Positions 5,648 through 9,348 of a stretch of 9,348 nucleotides of DNA are shown here, piece by piece. Both the position numbers and the translations under genes were made by a program. Source of the stretch: Acidobacteriota bacterium (GTDB lineage: Bacteria; Acidobacteriota; Blastocatellia; Pyrinomonadales; Pyrinomonadaceae); assembly GCA_003222935.1 (NCBI GenBank), contig QHXL01000342.1:1-9348 (forward strand), given 5' to 3'. The notes beneath the pieces are model-generated. The model ran no database searches and was not told the DNA's origin. It saw only the letters and a program-made list of their open reading frames with translations. Numbering within the stretch: position 1 is the first letter of the stretch; each line of letters starts with the position of its first letter.

Positions 5648-6055
5648 ATGGCAAAAGAAAAATTGGCCCAAACAGATGAAAAGGTTGGAATCGCCCGCGC
5701 CGCTTATGAGGCATATGTCGAGAAGGATCGGGCGGCAATCGAGAAACTGATAGCCGATGACTTTCACTTTACCAGTCCGCTAGATAACCGAATCGACCGG
5801 GCAACTTATTTTGATCGTTGTTGGCCCAACAGCGCCTGGCTCAAGAAGTTTGACTACATCAATCTTGTTCCTGACGGCGATCGAGTCTTCGTCACTTACG
5901 AAGCTCAAAGCACCAAGGGTAACAATTTCCGTAACACTGAGATTCTGACCATACGCAATCGCCAGATCGTCGAGGTAGAAGTCTATTTCGGATGGTCCAT
6001 TCCGCACAAAGCAGCGCGTGGCGGCTTCGTCTCTCAGAACGCCGATAAAGCGTAA
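5648..6055 (+). CDS. NTF2-like (SnoaL-type) superfamily protein
   Basis: From the ATG at 5648 this encodes 135 residues of a single NTF2-like cone fold. The first helices are EKVGIARAAYEAYVEKDRAAIEKLIADDFHFTSP, followed by strands with RVFVTYEAQSTKGNNFRNTE and a closing IVEVEVYFGW. Members of this fold act as small hydrolases, isomerases or cyclases, or only bind ligands; no substrate can be named. There is no signal peptide, so it is cytoplasmic. The frame is open back to a TTG at 5597. However, AAGGGA at 5635-5640 sits seven bases before the ATG at 5648, and the upstream residues (Lys/Arg/Glu) do not fit the fold, so 5648 is chosen. It follows the DUF2231 gene by 47 bp and probably shares its transcript. 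It is the first of two NTF2-like genes in the cluster. Confidence 0.85.
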   Translation: MAKEKLAQTDEKVGIARAAYEAYVEKDRAAIEKLIADDFHFTSPLDNRIDRATYFDRCWPNSAWLKKFDYINLVPDGDRVFVTYEAQSTKGNNFRNTEILTIRNRQIVEVEVYFGWSIPHKAARGGFVSQNADKA

Positions 6056-6145
6056 AAGGATTGAGGGGGCGAACTCTGTATCGAAGGTGAGTCGGGGTTT
6101 TGGATGGGAGGACCATGTAATATTTCAGGAACTAAGAGGGTTACC

Positions 6146-6361
6146 GTGCCGGAAATCGCTCTAATCGCTGCGACCCGCGGAGCGATTGGTTTCGGAGCAG
6201 GTTTATTGCTAGCGGGTAAATTCAAGCGCGAACGACGGAAGCTCCTGGGCTGGACTCTATTTCTATCCGGGGTCGCCAGCACAATTCCGATCGCGCTGCA
6301 TCTCTTTGGTAAGCAAAGGACTGAAGGCGTCTCCGGGGATTTTGAGTGTCCGCGCTTTTGA
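6146..6361 (+). CDS. Small two-helix membrane protein, unknown function
   Basis: From a GTG at 6146 this encodes 71 residues. Two hydrophobic helices (about 5-22 and 33-53) flank a strongly basic loop, KFKRERRK, which places the loop in the cytoplasm and both ends outside. The GTG is preferred over an ATG at 6104 because AGAGGG at 6135-6140 sits five bases before it, and the extra N-terminal residues (GGPCNISGTKRV) look non-coding. The last 15 residues are hydrophilic and may be variable. It lies 90 bp after the NTF2-like gene and 70 bp before the VOC gene on the same strand. Its size makes it easy to miss in annotation. Function unknown. Confidence 0.65.
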   Translation: MPEIALIAATRGAIGFGAGLLLAGKFKRERRKLLGWTLFLSGVASTIPIALHLFGKQRTEGVSGDFECPRF

Positions 6362-6431
6362 GATGAGTGAACTGTCATCTATCGCGATCAGAGAGATGCC
6401 GGCATCAGAATAAGTTTTTAGAGGAGGCTGT

Positions 6432-6878
6432 ATGAATCAATCTGGCCAGGGATCAACGGCCGCGTCACAGAAACAAAATTCATCCGAAGCGGAAAGCGTC
6501 ATCAAAGCCTTCCGTGGTGTTCGCTACCAGGATAAGGATGTAGGTCGTTCAATCGACTTCTATACAAGTAAGCTTGGATTCAAGTTGGAGCAAAAGCTTT
6601 TGCCCGCATTCGGCGAAGTGTCGGTCGGCGATCTAAAACTGATCTTAAGCGGGCCTGGAGCTTCGGGTTCGCGAGCGATGCCAGACGGTCATAATCAGTC
6701 GCCGGGTGGATGGAACAGAATCGTGCTTCAAGTCACAGATCTTCAAAACCGGATCGAGGCATTGAAGAAATCGGGTATCCTTTTTCGCAATGAAATGGAA
6801 TCAGGACCAGGCGGTAAACAGATTCAATTGGAGGATCCAGACGGGAATCCGATCGAACTTTTCGAGCCTACCGAGTGA
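6432..6878 (+). CDS. VOC-fold (glyoxalase/dioxygenase superfamily) protein
   Basis: This encodes 148 residues. Residues 1-25 are a polar Gln/Ser-rich extension. The VOC fold follows: FRGVRYQDKDVGRSIDFYTS and KLGFKLEQKLLPAFGEVSVG form the first beta-alpha-beta module, and NRIVLQVTDLQNRIEALKKS with IQLEDPDGNPIELFEP the second. The DPDGNPIEL motif is a family signature. Of the four metal positions of glyoxalase-I-type enzymes (His, Glu, His, Glu), only Glu142 is clear. The first position lies in VRYQ and the third in RIVLQV, without His. It may therefore be a ligand-binding or resistance-type VOC protein rather than a metalloenzyme. GAGGAGG at 6421-6427 is a strong ribosome binding site. Its TGA abuts the next gene, which suggests translational coupling. 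Confidence 0.9.
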   Translation: MNQSGQGSTAASQKQNSSEAESVIKAFRGVRYQDKDVGRSIDFYTSKLGFKLEQKLLPAFGEVSVGDLKLILSGPGASGSRAMPDGHNQSPGGWNRIVLQVTDLQNRIEALKKSGILFRNEMESGPGGKQIQLEDPDGNPIELFEPTE

Positions 6879-6881
6879 GTG

Positions 6882-7259
6882 ATGAAACAGCAGTCACGCA
6901 AAGACGCAGCGATTGAGTTCCTGAAGCTGGCTGCCTCCGGCAAGGTTCAGGAGGCCTATGAACGTCACATCACCCAAAACTTTCGGCATCACAATCCCCA
7001 TTTCCACGGCGACGCACGATCGCTCCAAACCGCGATGGCGGATAATGCTGCCAGGAATCCGAACAAGGAGCTTGACGTTCAGTTTGCGCTGGAAGATGGA
7101 GATCGAGTCGCCGTTTTCTCACGAGTCAAGCAAAACCCCGAAGACCGCGGTAATGCCGTAGTGCACATCTTCCGTTTCGAGGCTAATCGAATCGCGGAAC
7201 TTTGGGATGTCGGACAGGCTATTCCGGAAAACAGCGAGAACGAGAACGGCATGTTCTGA
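6882..7259 (+). CDS. SnoaL-like protein (COG4922-type, NTF2 fold)
   Basis: This encodes 125 residues. The segments YERHITQNFRHHNPHFHGDA (26-45), NPNKELDVQFALEDGDRVAV, HIFRFEANRIAELWDVGQAI and the ending NENGMF match what I know of predicted SnoaL-like aldol-condensation-catalysing proteins (COG4922). The RHHNPHF segment supplies His residues likely to line the pocket, but activity in this family is predicted rather than proven. The protein is cytoplasmic. The ATG at 6882 follows the VOC stop by three bases; an in-frame GTG at 6879 is an alternative. There is no strong ribosome binding site, so coupling to the VOC gene is likely. It ends the forward cluster and converges on the damaged DUF4214 gene 16 bp away, with no evident terminator in the gap. 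Confidence 0.88.
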   Translation: MKQQSRKDAAIEFLKLAASGKVQEAYERHITQNFRHHNPHFHGDARSLQTAMADNAARNPNKELDVQFALEDGDRVAVFSRVKQNPEDRGNAVVHIFRFEANRIAELWDVGQAIPENSENENGMF

Positions 7260-7275
7260 CGCCTTCCGATATTAG

Positions 7276-7962
7276 CTATTGCCCGAACCTGTGTCGGTAT
7301 TCGCCGGACACGATGAAGGTCTTCACCATCTCGGCGTTGATGAAGTTTCCATTGAACTGATTCAACTTCGTCAGCCAGAAGTTGAAGCCATCAAAGTTGC
7401 CATCCGGAAGTTCGTTTGGTGCGCGTCGCAGGTACCCAAAGTATTGCATCAGCACAAACCCACGTTCGAACTCGCTCCTCACAAAATCATCGTCCTCAGC
7501 AATTCGCCGCAAGACTTGCGCGCGAGTCTTAGCGCCTGACGATAGATCTGCAATGAGGGAGTCGCGCTCTGCCTGTGAAATCGACCCACTCGTGTTGACG
7601 CTGAGCGCATTAACAAACTCTGCGGCACTCATCGTCAACGGATAAGCAGCGATAAAAGACTCACGGGCGACGTACTCATCGATGAACTCTTGCTTGTTCT
7701 GCTCCAGTTGTTGTTCCCAACCATTTTGAAGAACTACTAAATTGCGACCAATTTTCCGGGTGTCGGGAAGAAACTGGTTAAGTGGTAAGCGTTCTTGAGT
7801 GTTGTAGGCCGCCTGCGACAGTCGATAGATAAGGTAGCCAGTTTGTTGAAACTCGATCGAAAGATAGAACGCCGCGCTGACATTGATTCGCTTGACCTCA
7901 AGGCACTGGACATCCATTCCACAAGACGTGAGCTCGTTGGTTCAGAACGCTAAGCCTGACGC
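7276..7962 (-). pseudogene. DUF4214 C-terminal domain, detached remnant
   Basis: The 213-residue frame 7276-7917 (first ATG at 7917) is the C-terminal part of the secreted protein encoded upstream. It contains LEVKRINVSAAFYLSIEFQQ and, at the end, YFGYLRRAPNELPDGNFDGF, FNFWLTKLNQFNGNFINAEM and EYRHRFG, all typical of DUF4214 C-termini. The same frame upstream reads ASGLAF-stop-TNELTSCG (7921-7962). The expected FWTNELTSCG has its Trp codon replaced by TGA at 7942-7944. Upstream of 7962 the reading must switch frame to the Calx-beta protein, with about 12 family residues missing. The two lesions make an intact product impossible without recoding. Translation from the ATG at 7917 is conceivable because it overlaps the end of the upstream frame (stop 7898-7900), but there is no clear ribosome binding site. 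Confidence 0.75.
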
Positions 7963-9348
7963 GTACGAAAAAGTATTCGCCTGACACCGGGTTCGAGACC
8001 GGGGCGACGTCGTTGTCGACGATGCTCGCCGTAGCAGATGCGCTACCAAGACTCGCTCCCTGCACTGTGCTGAGTTGTAGCCGCAGATGTTCCGTACCCT
8101 CGATGTAAACGTCATCGATGAGTGGGAGATTTACAGTATGAACCGTTTCGCCGGGAGCAAAGCTGACTAACGCTATAGTCGACGAATAGTCGCAACGAGG
8201 AGACGCAGTTGCCAGGTTGTTGACGACTTCCGCACAGGGCAAGCCAGAGGTGTCGTCGACAGTTTGAAAAAGTACGGAGGCGGCTGATGAAGTATCTCCC
8301 GAGCGCGTGACAGTGATAACAGTATTAACCTCGCCTTCATCGAAAACGTAGAAGGGTTGACTGAATTGAATAGTGTTCGCTTCAGGAGTTGGAGTCGGCG
8401 TGGGAGTGGGCGTTGGTGTGGGTGTCGGACCAGGTGATGGTGCGAGGGCGAGCGCAACTCCAATAGTGTTGTTTTGAAGTCGATAGCTAAACCCTATGTC
8501 GCCGTTGTCATTCAGGCCACGGAAGAATTGAACTTGTGTAACGATCGAACCGAAGAGTCCGTCCCCTGTAGCAATGATCTTATCTGCGACGATATCCGGA
8601 CCAACAAAAATCCCGCGACGGCCATCGCGAAGAATGGCCTCAAAGACAACAGCGCCGGAGGAGTTGATAGCAGGGAAACCTACAAAACTATGCATGGGTG
8701 TGGTATTGAGAAAATCACCATTCGCCTCTGCAATCGTCGTGATAGGACCGCCGTTACCTGTGTAAATGCCAGTGACGTCATCCTTATGACCCTGGAAGAC
8801 GACCGTGCCGGTGTTGTTTATGGAATTACAATCGTTGACGAAACGAAACGGTCCTGATGTGTCTGCAATTGTCGTAACACCGCCACCGGGCGCAACCGTA
8901 TAGACACCGCGACGATCTGCAAGAGTCCCTGCTCGATAAAGCACCGTTCCTCCCGCATTAATCTGAGTACACGATCCGACAAACTGGTGAACGCCATCAT
9001 GTGTGTCTACAACGGTAGTTATTTGACCACCATTGCCGGTAAAGATACCTTCACCGCCCGTGCGGTAACGCGCATAGAACGCAACTGTTCCGGAATCATT
9101 GAGTGAAGGGGTGGACGCACTGAAATCACCGAAGGGACTGGGAGGTTGGTTATTGGTTATTGTAGTTATGCCCCCGTTATTCTTAACCAATACACTCGAA
9201 AGGCTGGTTCCGGACGCTCCCGGGTGGCTGATAAAAACTATCGCGCCGTTGGAGTTTATTGCCGGGTAGCCGCCCGCGAAGTCTTTGACCTGACAGTTCT
9301 GGGGAAGCCCACGCTCGATTACAGTAGTAATTGGACCATCACCAGTCT
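7898..9348 (-). CDS. Large secreted repeat protein with Calx-beta domain, 5' partial, 3' frameshifted
   Basis: The frame is open to the window edge, so the start and any signal peptide lie outside; an internal start at 9190 is not the real one. The visible part has six repeats of about 55 residues with NxxGxxxF/Y cores: INSNGAIVF, LNDSGTVAF, INAGGTVLY, INNTGTVVF, INSSGAVVF, LNDNGDIGF. Most alternate with GIFTGNGG.ITTI-like segments, as in the NxxGxxxAF repeat family of secreted proteins. A (PT)7P linker follows, then a Calx-beta domain (FYVFDEGEVNTVITVTRSGD through ASIVDND) whose acidic residues suggest calcium binding. It ends FFVR, the start of a DUF4214 domain, then shifts frame and stops at 7898. 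The likely role is an extracellular or surface protein. Family members normally continue into the DUF4214 tail now found in another frame. Confidence 0.85.
   Translation of the reverse strand, partial: TGDGPITTVIERGLPQNCQVKDFAGGYPAINSNGAIVFISHPGASGTSLSSVLVKNNGGITTITNNQPPSPFGDFSASTPSLNDSGTVAFYARYRTGGEGIFTGNGGQITTVVDTHDGVHQFVGSCTQINAGGTVLYRAGTLADRRGVYTVAPGGGVTTIADTSGPFRFVNDCNSINNTGTVVFQGHKDDVTGIYTGNGGPITTIAEANGDFLNTTPMHSFVGFPAINSSGAVVFEAILRDGRRGIFVGPDIVADKIIATGDGLFGSIVTQVQFFRGLNDNGDIGFSYRLQNNTIGVALALAPSPGPTPTPTPTPTPTPTPEANTIQFSQPFYVFDEGEVNTVITVTRSGDTSSAASVLFQTVDDTSGLPCAEVVNNLATASPRCDYSSTIALVSFAPGETVHTVNLPLIDDVYIEGTEHLRLQLSTVQGASLGSASATASIVDNDVAPVSNPVSGEYFFVRVRLSVLNQRAHVLWNGCPVP
8384..8428 (-). 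repeat. Pro-Thr linker, degenerate 6-bp tandem repeat
   Basis: Fifteen codons alternate Pro and Thr, (PT)7P, encoded by a degenerate hexamer repeat. They join the NxxGxxxF repeat region to the Calx-beta domain as an extended, protease-resistant spacer. The repeat can change length by slippage in steps of six bases without breaking the frame. Confidence 0.85.

Noticed and set aside
7942..7944. TGA in the DUF4214 region read as Trp (alternative genetic code)
   Set aside because: TGA is the natural stop of many genes in this window (2320, 5040, 5600, 6361, 6878, 7259), and a frameshift is also present nearby.

Overview
The window looks like a chromosomal segment of a soil-type Acidobacteriota, most likely a Blastocatellia/Pyrinomonadaceae relative. 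The lineage call is inference. It rests on a secreted protein with NxxGxxxF repeats, a Pro-Thr linker, a Calx-beta domain and a DUF4214 tail, on a small Cys-rich protein of a type I associate with that group, and on a clean sigma-54 promoter. Base composition is moderate. TGA ends many of the genes, so the code is standard. No RNA genes, insertion sequences or CRISPR arrays were found.

Layout. Positions 1-269 hold no supportable gene. A small four-helix membrane protein (270-653, +) converges on a minus-strand pair: an 80-aa Cys-rich protein (685-927) and a STAS anti-sigma-factor-antagonist-like protein (1019-1408). Across a 231-bp divergent region lies a short Cro/C1-type HTH regulator (start at 1640). 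The DNA around its promoter is studded with TATGT/ACATA half-sites. A 128-aa protein of unknown function follows at 1934-2320. After a 294-bp spacer with two abutting hairpins comes an exported class C beta-lactamase-like serine hydrolase (2615-4195) whose C-terminus is frameshifted; its family-like ending is still readable in another frame up to 4239.

A 324-bp spacer (4240-4563) holds two perfect 16-bp dyads and a textbook -24/-12 sigma-54 promoter. It precedes six same-strand genes: an exported coiled-coil protein, a DUF2231 membrane protein, an NTF2-like protein, a 71-aa two-helix membrane protein, a VOC-fold protein and a SnoaL-like (COG4922-type) protein, ending at 7259. I read this as one sigma-54-dependent accessory operon, probably stress or envelope related. 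The co-transcription is inferred from close spacing and good ribosome binding sites.

The right end (7276-9348, minus, 5' end outside the window) is a large repeat/Calx-beta/DUF4214 secreted protein gene. It is broken at the start of its DUF4214 domain by a deletion-type frameshift plus a Trp-to-TGA nonsense change.

The parts most worth a second look are the sigma-54 promoter with its upstream dyads, the half-site array at the HTH gene, the two C-terminally damaged secreted proteins, and the unusual small genes. I do not see a complete, recognisable new defence or metabolic system.
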